This document shows positions 16,683 to 24,353 of a DNA stretch of 35,231 nt, piece after piece (the first letter of the stretch is position 1; every line of letters begins with the position of its first letter). The notes beneath the pieces were generated by a model. The model searched no databases. It saw nothing but the letters and a program-made list of their open reading frames with translations, and was not told the DNA's origin. A program made the translations under genes and the position numbers. Source of the DNA: Phocaeicola sp. (GTDB taxonomy: Bacteria > Bacteroidota > Bacteroidia > Bacteroidales > Bacteroidaceae). The stretch is taken from assembly GCA_020026225.1 (NCBI GenBank), contig JAHHQU010000024.1:1-35231 (forward strand), written 5' to 3'.

Positions 16683-16721
16683 TTTTATTATTTATTTATT
16701 AGTATTTCTTACAATCTTTGA

Positions 16722-16729
16722 CAAAGATA
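16722..16729 (-). promoter_or_regulatory. -7 element of the MFS gene
   Basis: On the minus strand this is TATCTTTG, a full TAnnTTTG match, 39 bases before the MFS start codon. A -33 match is not clear. It lies next to the plus-strand promoter of the DUF3332 gene, so regulators binding here could affect both. Confidence 0.45.
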
Positions 16730-16750
16730 CGTTTTTTTTAGCGTAAATGC

Positions 16751-16781
16751 CTTGCTTTTCCTCAAATAAGTTATAAATTTG
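16751..16781 (+). promoter_or_regulatory. Promoter of the DUF3332 lipoprotein gene
   Basis: CTTG (16751-16754, one mismatch to TTTG) is followed after exactly 19 bases by TAAATTTG (16774-16781), a full -7 match. The start codon at 16824 is 42 bases downstream. Confidence 0.6.
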
Positions 16782-16823
16782 TAAATATAACGTGTTATTA
16801 ACAACCTTCACATAAATATAAGT

Positions 16824-17375
16824 ATGAAAAAATCTAAGATCGCAGTAGCTTCTATTCTTCTATGTGGAAGCATGCTTTGCTCTTCTTGCATTGGTTCTTT
16901 TGGTTTATGGAATCAATTAAAGAGCTGGAACCAGAACATTGGTCACAAGTTCGTTAACGAAATCGTATTCTTGGCATTTCATATAATTCCCGTTTACGAA
17001 GTAAGTTATTTGGTAGACGTGCTCGTTTTGAATTCAATTGAATTCTGGAGCGGTTCAAACCCATTGGCCGATGTAGGCAGTGTAAAAGTCATTGAAGGTG
17101 AAAACGGTGAATATTTGGTTAGAACCAATAAAGACGGTTACACCATTACAAAGAAAGGTGAAGACAATTCATTGAACTTGGTATACAACGATGAAAAGAA
17201 TACTTGGAATGCTGTTTGCAACGACACAAGTTACGAACTGATGACCATGAACGAAAACGGTACTATTACCGTTAAATTGCAGGACGGAAGTTCACTTACA
17301 GTAAATCCTGATGCCGAAGGTTTGGCTCAAGTTCGTACAGCAAGTGAAAACACTTACCTTTACAACGCAAATTAA
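16824..17375 (+). CDS. DUF3332 family lipoprotein
   Basis: 183 residues. The lipoprotein signal MKKSKIAVASILLCGSMLCSSC ends at Cys22, and the mature N-terminus IGSFG lacks an acidic export signal, so it is probably periplasm-facing. The DUF3332 signature is clear: IGSFGLWNQLKSWNQNIGHKFVNEIVFLAFHIIPVYEV followed by LVDVLVLNSIEFWSGSNP. A second half (about 85-175) has beta-strands like those of a small sandwich. The middle region is hydrophobic and may associate with the membrane. The function of the family is unknown. It is monocistronic. Confidence 0.8.
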   Translation: MKKSKIAVASILLCGSMLCSSCIGSFGLWNQLKSWNQNIGHKFVNEIVFLAFHIIPVYEVSYLVDVLVLNSIEFWSGSNPLADVGSVKVIEGENGEYLVRTNKDGYTITKKGEDNSLNLVYNDEKNTWNAVCNDTSYELMTMNENGTITVKLQDGSSLTVNPDAEGLAQVRTASENTYLYNAN

Positions 17376-17397
17376 TCAATAGTCTTATTGTTAAGAT

Positions 17398-17452
17398 AAT
17401 ACCCCTTATTGAAAAGAGAGCAATCACCCCCTTTCAATAAGGGGTATTTTTT
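17398..17452 (+). terminator. Terminator of the DUF3332 gene
   Basis: AATACCCCTTATTGAAA (17398-17414) pairs perfectly with TTTCAATAAGGGGTATT (17432-17448) and is followed by further T. It starts 22 bases after the stop codon. Confidence 0.85.
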
Positions 17453-17550
17453 GTATCCCGTCCAGAACCTTTTCCGTTACGGCATACCCAAAAGCTCATG
17501 CATGAAATGAACATGCAATCTTTATATATTCACATCAGCAAGAAACAAAT

Positions 17551-17584
17551 AAAAAAGGCTGCCTCCCTTTCGGGAAGCAGCCTT
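17551..17584 (-). terminator. Terminator of the aldolase gene
   Basis: On the minus strand AAGGCTGCTTCCCG pairs with CGGGAGGCAGCCTT-type sequence (one mismatch region, loop AAAG) and is followed by a T6 run. It lies 22 bases beyond the stop of the internally deleted aldolase gene, which shows that the 3' flank of that gene is intact. Confidence 0.8.
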
Positions 17585-17606
17585 AGTATGTTTATGGAAT
17601 TTCAAA

Positions 17607-18086
17607 TTAGCAGTTAACCAATTTACCGTCAGAACCCAAAACGTTGATGATTTTGTGTTTGTACAATTTTTCCATGTTGTCACGAGCTGGGCCTAAGTAC
17701 TTACGTGGGTCGAATTCAGCTGGTTTTTCAGCGAATACCTTACGTACAGCAGCAGTCATAGCCAAACGTGAGTCAGAGTCAATGTTGATCTTGCAAACTG
17801 CAGATTTAGCAGCTTTACGCAACTGTTCTTCTGGAATACCGATAGCAGCCTTCAAAGCACCACCGAACTGAGCCATGTAACGCAACAAAGTAGCGTTAGC
17901 GTAGTTACGAGCACCTTTAGATACCTGAAGAATAACTGGAGATTTAGTTTCTACAGCAGCCTTGATGATAGCCTGCATCTGTTCCATATTGTTGAAGTTG
18001 AAAGCAGGAATAGCATATCCACCGTTGATTGCTCTGGCAAACATATCTCTTGTATTCACCAAGCCTAAGTCTTTGTAATTAACCAT
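17607..18086 (-). pseudogene. fba: Class II fructose-bisphosphate aldolase with large in-frame internal deletion
   Basis: The frame encodes 159 residues. Residues 1-73 (to LLRYMAQ) are a normal class II aldolase N-terminus (NTRDMFARAINGGYAIPAFN, SPVILQVSKGARNYAN). Residues 74-159 (from FGGALKAAIGIPEEQLRKA) are a normal C-terminus ending KIINVLGSDGKL. Class II enzymes of this type are about 330-340 residues, so about 175 codons are missing. The junction is at 17867/17868. The lost part holds the LDHGD region, the other zinc-ligand histidines, the GTSHG-type loop and the HGSS phosphate-binding segment, so the product cannot be an active aldolase. Reading frame, start context and terminator are intact, which suggests a recent event, or an assembly or cloning artefact. 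Glycolysis would need another aldolase elsewhere. Confidence 0.88.
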
Positions 18087-18126
18087 TGTTGTAATTATTT
18101 ATAATGTTAGCGATTAAATTCCAATG

Positions 18127-18134
18127 CAAAAATA
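18127..18134 (-). promoter_or_regulatory. -7-like element of the aldolase gene
   Basis: On the minus strand this is TATTTTTG, matching TAnnTTTG, 40 bases before the aldolase start codon. A TTTG occurs further upstream but at 25 bases, longer than the usual spacing. Confidence 0.4.
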
Positions 18135-18258
18135 ACAATAAATGTTAGAACGACATTGACAAAATCGAAAAAAATAAGGTTTTATACTACTTTAACCCAA
18201 CTGCCCGAATATACCTTATTAAAGACCAGCACTTTGCCAAGTAGATATTACAATCCAC

Positions 18259-18272
18259 CTGTTTTAAAACAG
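18259..18272. other. 14 bp perfect palindrome
   Basis: CTGTTTTAAAACAG lies in the 230-base gap between the mutarotase stop and the aldolase start, about 125 bases upstream of the aldolase -7 element. It is short and AT-rich. It could be an operator, but no family can be named. Confidence 0.3.
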
Positions 18273-18316
18273 CTTTGCGGTTTAAATTAGATACGAAACG
18301 AGACTGAAAAGGGTCG

Positions 18317-18709
18317 TCATTCATAAAGATGGAACATTCTTTCCATCATTTTCCATTTATCATTTGAGCTCTCACCCAATGCACATTTCTGGAAACGAGC
18401 TACATAATCTTCCCATTCCGCCTGACGAGGCAAAGCCGCCAATTTTCCCATAGCCTCATCCCAATCAAAATCCACAGGAGTGTCCACTATCATAAACAAG
18501 GTAGTGTCCAAAATGTAGATTTCCATTTCCAGAATGCCAACCGACTTGATGCCTTCAAGCACCTCCGGCCAAATATCTTCTCTACTATGAATCTGACGAT
18601 AAGCTTTAATCAATTCAGGATCTCCATCTTTCAACGACAAGGTCTGGCAATATCTTTTTACAGGACCATGATATTCTTTTACACGATAACCTTCTGTAGC
18701 CATATACAT
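18317..18709 (-). CDS. rhaM: L-rhamnose mutarotase family protein
   Basis: 130 residues matching the L-rhamnose mutarotase (DUF718) family: a ferredoxin-like alpha/beta fold with LIKAYRQIHSREDIWPEVLEGIKSVGI (about 34-60), MEIYILDTTLFMIVDTP and a Trp near 97 (RQAEWEDYVARFQ). These enzymes interconvert the anomers of L-rhamnose or a related 6-deoxy sugar in the cytoplasm. No rhamnose or fucose catabolic genes are adjacent, so the sugar is uncertain. The start may be the first Met (18709) or the third residue (18703). A TACCTTTG element lies upstream. It is transcribed towards the aldolase gene. Confidence 0.82.
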   Translation of the reverse strand: MYMATEGYRVKEYHGPVKRYCQTLSLKDGDPELIKAYRQIHSREDIWPEVLEGIKSVGILEMEIYILDTTLFMIVDTPVDFDWDEAMGKLAALPRQAEWEDYVARFQKCALGESSNDKWKMMERMFHLYE

Positions 18710-18759
18710 TAATTATTAGTGATGTTTAATAGTACGAGCTGGTTTGTCCAACCGTAATG

Positions 18760-18767
18760 CAAAGGTA
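18760..18767 (-). promoter_or_regulatory. -7 element of the mutarotase gene
   Basis: On the minus strand this is TACCTTTG, a full TAnnTTTG match, 50 bases before the start codon. No clear -33 TTTG is seen. Confidence 0.5.
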
Positions 18768-18948
18768 AAGAAAAGTTCAATATCATGAGCCCATAAAGGC
18801 TGAGCTTTCCACCTTCAAATTTCTTCTTTTCTCTAACTATCAATCAATCAGTCTACTTTATCGATACTTTTCCAGCCGTTTTTTTATATCTGCACACTTT
18901 TTTTTGGAAAAAAACGAGATAAGTGTTTTTATTTAAGAATAAATCCGC

Positions 18949-19032
18949 TATCTTTGCAACCCGAAATATGGACCATTACACTTATTGGTGTTACCATAAA
19001 AAGCCAATAATAACAATAATAAGTATACAGAA
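18949..19032 (+). promoter_or_regulatory. rpmE2 promoter and structured leader
   Basis: TATCTTTG at 18949-18956 is a full -7 match. The transcript would begin near 18963 and carry a leader of about 70 bases. In it TTATTGG (18982-18988) can pair with CCAATAA (19004-19010) around a 15-base loop. Ribosomal-protein leaders often hold a site bound by the protein itself, so autoregulation by L31 is a reasonable guess but is not shown. The rest of the gap from 18710 to 18948 holds only the mutarotase promoter on the other strand. Confidence 0.45.
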
Positions 19033-19284
19033 ATGAAAAAAGGCATTCATCCTGAAAGCTACCGTCCGGTAGTATTTAAAGACATGTCAAACGGTGACAT
19101 GTTCTTGTCACGTTCAACAGTTGCAACTAAAGAAACAGTTGAATTCGAAGGCGAAACTTACCCAGTAGTTAAGTTGGAAATCTCTAGTACTTCTCACCCG
19201 TTCTACACTGGTAAATCTAAGTTGGTAGATACAGCAGGACGTGTTGATAAGTTCATGAACCGTTACAACCGTATCAAGAAGTAA
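19033..19284 (+). CDS. rpmE2: 50S ribosomal protein L31, type B
   Basis: 83 residues: MKKGIHPESYRPVVFKD at the start, SHPFYTGKSKLVDTAGRVDKF near the end. This is the type B (zinc-free, C-minus) form: there are no cysteines, and it has the longer central segment. It is part of the 50S subunit, at the bridge to the 30S head. The gene is single, with its own promoter and terminator. Since type B forms do not need zinc, they can replace the zinc form under zinc limitation in bacteria that have both; Bacteroidales usually have only this form. Confidence 0.96.
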   Translation: MKKGIHPESYRPVVFKDMSNGDMFLSRSTVATKETVEFEGETYPVVKLEISSTSHPFYTGKSKLVDTAGRVDKFMNRYNRIKK

Positions 19285-19307
19285 TTTTGACGGTATACTA
19301 ACGAATA

Positions 19308-19356
19308 AAAAAAATCGGTCGTTTTCTTTTTATCATGAAAACGACCGATTTTTTTA
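19308..19356 (+). terminator. Terminator of rpmE2, probably bidirectional
   Basis: AAATCGGTCGTTTTC and GAAAACGACCGATTT, with flanking A and T runs, form a perfect stem (arms about 19307-19325 and 19337-19355) around an 11-base loop. It is followed by a T run. Confidence 0.88.
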
Positions 19357-19467
19357 TTCCCTCCAACTATATTCTCTATATCCGAACCTCTTTTCTTCGC
19401 AACCAAGATACAGGCTTCGCCAGCTATGAACCAGCAAGCAAGAGAAACGACGCTCCTCCTTGATTTC

Positions 19468-21570
19468 TCAAGAAATCACTGACCAGTTTACATTCTTCTT
19501 TCTCATTTCCTTGAGTTGCTGCCATACAACGGCATTCTCCAATTTGTTCGCTTCCGGATCTTCCTCCAAAAATTTCTCGGCAATTTCCCGAACATACTGA
19601 AGCAACTGACCATCCTTCGCCAAGTCGGCTATCTTCAAATCGAAAGCAACCCCACTTTGCTGCGTTCCTTCCAAATCACCGGGACCACGCAACTTCAAAT
19701 CCGCTTCTGCAATTTCAAATCCGTCACAGGTCTCTACCATGATATCGATACGCTTGCGGGTATCTTCCGATAGTTTGTATCCTGTCACCAAAATACAATA
19801 AGATTGGTCGGCACCACGCCCTACACGACCACGCAACTGGTGCAGCTGCGACAAGCCGAATCGTTCGGCATTCTCAATCACCATTACCGAAGCATTCGGA
19901 ACGTTTACCCCCACTTCAATGACGGTAGTAGCTACCATAATCTGAGTTTCGTTACGCAAGAAACGTTGCATTTCTTCTTCCTTTTCGGCAGGACGCATCT
20001 TTCCATGAACCTTGCTGACCTTATATTCAGGAAAAGCCTCACAGATATTCAAGTAACCGTCTTCCAGATTTTTAATGTCCATCTTTTCATTTTCCTGAAT
20101 CAACGGATACACAATATATACCTGTCGACCATCACGAATTTGCTTTCTTATGAAATCATACATACTTCCTCGACGATTCTCAAACTGATGGACAGTCTGA
20201 ATCGGTTTTCTTCCCGGAGGAAGCTCGTCAATGACCGACACATCCAAATCTCCATACAAGGTCATAGCCAACGTACGTGGAATAGGAGTGGCTGTCATCA
20301 CCAATACATGCGGCGGACAAGTATTCTTCACCCACAACTTGGCACGCTGAGCCACACCAAAGCGATGCTGCTCATCAATGACCACCAGTCCCAACGACGA
20401 AAACCGAACCGTATCCTCAATCACCGCATGAGTTCCAACCAAAATCTGCACATCTCCCGTAAGCAGATCCTTCAGAATTGCTTCTCGCTTCTTGCCCTTC
20501 ACACTACCTGTAAGAAGCTCCACACGTACATTCATTTCTTTCAAGAACTTGCTGATTGTCTCTAAATGCTGCCCGGCCAGAATTTCTGTCGGTGCCATGA
20601 TACAAGCTTGATAACCATTATCCAAGGCTATCAGCATCGTCATCAATGCTACTAACGTTTTTCCGCTACCCACGTCACCTTGAAGCAGACGATTCATCTG
20701 ACGTCCGCTTCCCATGTCGCGACGCATCTCCTTTATAACACGCTTTTGTGCACCAGTCAGCGGGAAAGGCAGAAATTGGGAATAGAAAGTATTGAAAATA
20801 GGTCCTACGTGTTCAAACACCAAGCCCCGGAACTTTCTTCGCTGCTCCTTGGTATACAGAAGAATATTCAATTGAATATAGAAAAGTTCTTCAAACTTCA
20901 AACGATACTGTGCCTTCCGCAGGAGTTCGGGACTTTTTGGGAAATGAATGGTATAAAGAGCCTCGGTAATGGACATCAATTTATATTGAATAATAATCTG
21001 CTGACTCAGCGTTTCGTCCATCCTCTCATTCTGCAGAGCCGTGAAAAGATTCTTCATCAACTTTTCCAAAGCATGCGAAGTAAAATTACTCCGCTTCATC
21101 CGTTCCGTGGTCGTATAGAAAGGCTGAAGCCCCATATTATTTAAAGTCAGTTCACTGGCCGGGTCAATATCGGGATGGACAACATTGATACGCCCATTAA
21201 AGACGGAAGGCTTTCCAAATATAATATAATCTTCACGTGTCTTGAACTTGCTGGTCACAAACTTCAACCCTTGGAACCAAACCAAATCTATGATTCCCGT
21301 TCCGTCAGAGAAATGCCCCACCAAACGACGCTGCCTTCCTTCTCCGAAAGTTTCGAAGCTCAAAATCTGCCCCTTCAATTGGATATAAGGCATATTTCCA
21401 TCGATTTCACTTACCCGATACAGACGACTTCGGTCCACATATTTATAAGGGAAAGTATACAACAAGTCATGGAAAGAATAGACTCCTAACTCTTTATTAA
21501 GAATCCCAGCCCGCTGCGGGCCCACGCCCGGCAAGAATTTAATGTCACGTGTAGATAAATCGTATTTCAA
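19468..21570 (-). CDS. recG: ATP-dependent DNA helicase RecG
   Basis: 700 residues, normal length. The N-terminal wedge region begins with a helix-hairpin-helix-like LPGVGPQRAGILNKELGV (13-30) and the OB-fold follows (about 60-140). Helicase motifs: LLQGDVGSGKT (295-305, Walker A), APTEILAGQH, DEQHRFG (399-405), TATPIPRTLAMTLYGDLD (426-443), VATTVIEVGVNVPNA (546-560) and QLRGRVGRG (578-586). RecG reverses stalled forks and branch-migrates Holliday junctions. It follows ispD in the same direction, after a terminator-like hairpin just in front of its start codon. Confidence 0.97.
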   Translation of the reverse strand: MKYDLSTRDIKFLPGVGPQRAGILNKELGVYSFHDLLYTFPYKYVDRSRLYRVSEIDGNMPYIQLKGQILSFETFGEGRQRRLVGHFSDGTGIIDLVWFQGLKFVTSKFKTREDYIIFGKPSVFNGRINVVHPDIDPASELTLNNMGLQPFYTTTERMKRSNFTSHALEKLMKNLFTALQNERMDETLSQQIIIQYKLMSITEALYTIHFPKSPELLRKAQYRLKFEELFYIQLNILLYTKEQRRKFRGLVFEHVGPIFNTFYSQFLPFPLTGAQKRVIKEMRRDMGSGRQMNRLLQGDVGSGKTLVALMTMLIALDNGYQACIMAPTEILAGQHLETISKFLKEMNVRVELLTGSVKGKKREAILKDLLTGDVQILVGTHAVIEDTVRFSSLGLVVIDEQHRFGVAQRAKLWVKNTCPPHVLVMTATPIPRTLAMTLYGDLDVSVIDELPPGRKPIQTVHQFENRRGSMYDFIRKQIRDGRQVYIVYPLIQENEKMDIKNLEDGYLNICEAFPEYKVSKVHGKMRPAEKEEEMQRFLRNETQIMVATTVIEVGVNVPNASVMVIENAERFGLSQLHQLRGRVGRGADQSYCILVTGYKLSEDTRKRIDIMVETCDGFEIAEADLKLRGPGDLEGTQQSGVAFDLKIADLAKDGQLLQYVREIAEKFLEEDPEANKLENAVVWQQLKEMRKKNVNWSVIS

Positions 21571-21583
21571 TGGTATTCAAAAT

Positions 21584-21626
21584 AAAAAGCGTCCTTTTCT
21601 TCCTTCATTACAAAAGAAAAGGGCGC
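21584..21626 (-). terminator. Terminator-like hairpin between ispD and recG
   Basis: On the minus strand GCGCCCTTTTCTT pairs with AAGAAAAGGACGC (one G-U-type mismatch) around a loop of about 11 bases, followed by TTTTTATTTTG. It ends only about 14 bases before the recG start codon. It should end most transcripts from ispD, or act as an attenuator in front of recG. Confidence 0.7.
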
Positions 21627-21672
21627 CAGTTTATCAATTAAAAAGGTAATCGTCCAACTACCCTATCTGTTA

Positions 21673-22341
21673 TCATTCTATAAGAGCATCAACCACCTTC
21701 AAATCGAAAGGAGTGGTCAACTTTATATTCTCACGGTTTCCTGCAACCAAGGTAATGCTGCATCCCAAAGCTTCAACGACCGATGCGTCATCTGTAAAAA
21801 ACGGCATATACGTTTGATGATAAGCACGTTTCAACAAAGAGACAGGAAAGACTTGAGGAGTCTGTACCAATTTATAATCGGCACGTGACACAGTCTCACT
21901 GTTTCCTCCGCCACATAAATGCCGAACAGTTTCCACCACATCAACAACGGGAACTACGGACTTTCCGGCTGCCGCTTCTGAGAAACAAGAACGAATCACT
22001 TCTTGCGACACGAACGGACGAACGCCATCATGAACGCCTACCACTCCCTCCATATCATCCACCAAAGCCAATCCGTTCTGTACGGAATGGAATCGAGTTT
22101 CTCCTCCATCGGCAATGCGATGAGGCAATGTGAAATGATATTCTTCACAAAGTGATTTCCAATACGGTTGATGGTCGACCGGTAAAACCAAGATCAATTC
22201 CATGCAAGCATCGTAAGCATGAAAAGCTTCCAACGTACGCATCAAGACTGGCTTTCCCTTTATCGGAAGAAACTGTTTGGGGATATCTCCTCCCATACGC
22301 AGGCCTTTTCCACCTGCAACGATAATGATGTATTTCTTCAT
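21673..22341 (-). CDS. ispD: 2-C-methyl-D-erythritol 4-phosphate cytidylyltransferase
   Basis: 222 residues. The nucleotide-binding N-terminus is IIVAGGKGLRMGGDIPKQFLPI (5-26), followed by KPVLMRTLEAF, RIADGGETRFHSVQNGL, VGVHDGVRPFVS (102-113), TPQVFPVSLL and FTDDASVVEALG. This is the CTP-dependent third step of the MEP isoprenoid pathway, in the cytoplasm. A Gly-Gly pair follows the usual RMG. The gene starts 8 bases after the DJ-1/PfpI gene stop and is read in the same transcript. Confidence 0.95.
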   Translation of the reverse strand: MKKYIIIVAGGKGLRMGGDIPKQFLPIKGKPVLMRTLEAFHAYDACMELILVLPVDHQPYWKSLCEEYHFTLPHRIADGGETRFHSVQNGLALVDDMEGVVGVHDGVRPFVSQEVIRSCFSEAAAGKSVVPVVDVVETVRHLCGGGNSETVSRADYKLVQTPQVFPVSLLKRAYHQTYMPFFTDDASVVEALGCSITLVAGNRENIKLTTPFDLKVVDALIE

Positions 22342-22349
22342 GCTTCCGA

Positions 22350-22898
22350 TCAGTCAATCAGCATCCCTTTTCTCACTTCTTGAGCCTTTTCAGCACCCGC
22401 ATATTTTTCAAGGATGGCAAAACCAAAGTCGCATGCAGCGGCCGGTCCCTTACCTGTTATGAAATTTTCTGCAATTTCGACTTTATTACTTGTATACTCA
22501 GCCCCTTCCAAATAGCGGTCAAAACCAGGATAACAAGTAGCCTTCAAACCTTTCAATAGACCACGCTTGCCATAAACGAGCGGAGAAGCACAGATCGCAG
22601 CCAACGACTTACCTGCATCAGCAAAGTTTCTAATCATCTTGTCCAGACCTGCATGAGCATCCAAATTGGTCGCACCAGGCAGACCACCAGGCAGCACAAT
22701 CATTTCCACCTCTTCTTCATTCAAGTTTTCGAACAACAAATCTGCTCCTACAGGTACTCCATGGGCACCCATCACTATTTTTTCACCAGTTACAGACACT
22801 GTTTTCACATCCAATCCTCCACGTCTCAAAATATCCAACGGGAACAATGCTTCAGTTTCTTCGAAACCTTCAGCCAAAAAAATGCAAATTGTTTTCAT
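22350..22898 (-). CDS. DJ-1/PfpI family protein
   Basis: 182 residues, close to the DJ-1/YajL length. The conserved Glu near residue 15 (FLAEGFEETEALFPLDILRRGG) and the nucleophile-elbow Cys in AAICASPLVYG (about 109) are present, with VLPGGLPGATNL (about 69-80) and an HGVPVGAD segment. The family includes oxidative-stress proteins and glyoxalase- or deglycase-like enzymes; which activity applies here is unknown. Cytoplasmic. It is probably co-transcribed with ispD. A hairpin separates it from the tonB gene upstream. Confidence 0.88.
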   Translation of the reverse strand: MKTICIFLAEGFEETEALFPLDILRRGGLDVKTVSVTGEKIVMGAHGVPVGADLLFENLNEEEVEMIVLPGGLPGATNLDAHAGLDKMIRNFADAGKSLAAICASPLVYGKRGLLKGLKATCYPGFDRYLEGAEYTSNKVEIAENFITGKGPAAACDFGFAILEKYAGAEKAQEVRKGMLID

Positions 22899-22947
22899 CG
22901 ATCTATTTATTAAAGTATTAGAAAGTTCCTATTTCCCTTTTTAGTCA

Positions 22948-22986
22948 GAAAGGTTGCCCTCAATAAAAACATGAAAGCAACCTTTC
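22948..22986 (-). terminator. Probable terminator after tonB
   Basis: GAAAGGTTGC (22948-22957) pairs with GCAACCTTTC (22977-22986) around a 19-base loop. The T-tract on the minus strand is weak, so termination strength is uncertain. It lies between the tonB stop and the DJ-1 start, marking a possible operon border. Confidence 0.5.
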
Positions 22987-23005
22987 CCCATTATCTTTTA
23001 TAAAT

Positions 23006-23896
23006 TTACTTCAATTTAAAATTATACGTAATGGTACCACTTTGGTTGTCCACTCCGTCTATTGCATTGAAACGAGCCTTACGAGCCGCTTCTTCGGCTG
23101 CTTTACGCAAGGCCGAATTTACCGTATTCGTCCGTTTGTTGATGCGGGTACTGATTACATGACCTGCGGGATTCACCACAATCGTCACTACCACACGCCC
23201 CTCTTCCTGTACATTGTACACGGGAACAGGCAATCCACCCGAACCCAAGGAACGGCCATTCAATTCGAATGAGGGTGATGCATCCATACCTCCCATGCTG
23301 CTGTTGCCATCTTTCCGGCCTTCAACGCCCTTTCCTTTGGAAGCATTTCCTTTAGCCCCCATTTTTGAGCCCTTTCCAAAAGCACCGGCTATTCGATTCT
23401 GAGCAGCTTGAGCGGCGGCCTTTTCTGCTTCCGCACGCTTCTCAGCCTCCGTTTTTTCCTTCGGCTTCGGTTTTTCCGTCACTTTTTGCTCCTTCTTCTG
23501 TTCCGCCACTTTCTTCTTCGGCTTCTCAGCCACCGGCTTCTTCTTTTTCGGCTTTTCCACCTTCTTTTCAGCAGGCTTCTTTTTCTCCTCTTTTACCTGG
23601 ATAGACGGTTCCTCCTTCTGCGTAATCATCGGCTGCTCCACTTCGGGAGAAGGTTCCGGCTGACTGACCTCCGGTTGTACAGCTTCAGGTTGTGCGGGCT
23701 GCGGCAACACATCGACTTCCGTCATCGTATACGGGTCAGCGTCTCCCTGTGCCAATTCCATATCACCCAGCATAACAGGTACTCCACCCTCCTCCTGCTT
23801 TTCAGGCAAAGTAAGCTTGAGCAGAAAGAGCAATGCCAACACAAGGATATGCAGCACCACGGTTCCGACGATTCCTGTTATTTTACTCTGTTTCAC
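23006..23896 (-). CDS. tonB: TonB family energy transducer
   Basis: 296 residues. One N-terminal membrane anchor (about 8-28, GTVVLHILVLALLFLLKL) is followed by a Pro/Glu-rich stretch (about 60-100), then a long Lys/Glu/Ala-rich periplasm-spanning region (about 95-175) and a Gly/Lys-rich linker (AGAFGKGSKMGAKGNASKGKG). The C-terminal TonB domain (about 215-296) has VQEEGRVVVTIVVNPAGHV and AARKARFNAIDGVDNQSGTITYNFKLK. It transmits the proton motive force from ExbB-ExbD to outer-membrane receptors. It is last in the pdxJ-exbB-exbD-tonB run, 34 bases after exbD. Confidence 0.92.
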   Translation of the reverse strand: MKQSKITGIVGTVVLHILVLALLFLLKLTLPEKQEEGGVPVMLGDMELAQGDADPYTMTEVDVLPQPAQPEAVQPEVSQPEPSPEVEQPMITQKEEPSIQVKEEKKKPAEKKVEKPKKKKPVAEKPKKKVAEQKKEQKVTEKPKPKEKTEAEKRAEAEKAAAQAAQNRIAGAFGKGSKMGAKGNASKGKGVEGRKDGNSSMGGMDASPSFELNGRSLGSGGLPVPVYNVQEEGRVVVTIVVNPAGHVISTRINKRTNTVNSALRKAAEEAARKARFNAIDGVDNQSGTITYNFKLK

Positions 23897-23930
23897 TGTT
23901 AGAATCTCTTATTAGAATGATTAATTACAT

Positions 23931-24347
23931 TCACTTCTTGTCCGGACGACGCGTTGCCAGCACCATCTTGAAGTGATTTTCATTTGCTATATTCAAAATC
24001 GTTACGATCTCACGATACGGAATGGATTCATCCGCATAAAGAGCGACATACATTTCAGGCTCCTTCTGGGCACATTCCTGCAGAAATGCCGGCACTTCAT
24101 CCACGCTCAAAGGCATTTCATCTTCATTACCGAAAGCTCCGTAATAATTCAAGTTCTTGTCAATGATCACTCGTGCCATCGGCTTGGCAGAAGTCTGTTC
24201 CGAGCCCTGCGGCAGCAACACCTTGATAGCATTCGGAGAGACCATGGTAGAAGTGATCATAAAAAATATCAGCAGCAAAAAGATGAGGTCGGTCATGGAC
24301 GACATACTAAAGCTGGGAGATATTTTCTGTCTTCTTTTCAATGCCAT
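23931..24347 (-). CDS. exbD: ExbD/TolR family biopolymer transporter
   Basis: 138 residues. A basic N-terminus (MALKRRQKISPSFSMSSM) and one membrane segment TDLIFLLLIFFMITSTMV (about 19-36) with the conserved Asp at its start (Asp20, proton path) are followed by a periplasmic domain (KVLLPQGSEQTSAK and later VALYADESIPYREIVTILNIA). It works with ExbB as proton-driven motor for TonB. It begins 6 bases after the exbB stop. Confidence 0.93.
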   Translation of the reverse strand: MALKRRQKISPSFSMSSMTDLIFLLLIFFMITSTMVSPNAIKVLLPQGSEQTSAKPMARVIIDKNLNYYGAFGNEDEMPLSVDEVPAFLQECAQKEPEMYVALYADESIPYREIVTILNIANENHFKMVLATRRPDKK

Positions 24348-24353
24348 AAGCTC

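Noticed and set aside
19804..20565. Long plus-strand open frame of 253 codons opposite recG
   Set aside because: It is antisense to the helicase motifs of recG, is rich in His, Ser and Thr, and resembles no known protein; a typical shadow.
23408..23902. Plus-strand Leu/Phe/Arg-rich frame opposite tonB
   Set aside because: It mirrors the repetitive Lys/Glu/Pro codons of TonB on the other strand; the low complexity explains the open frame.
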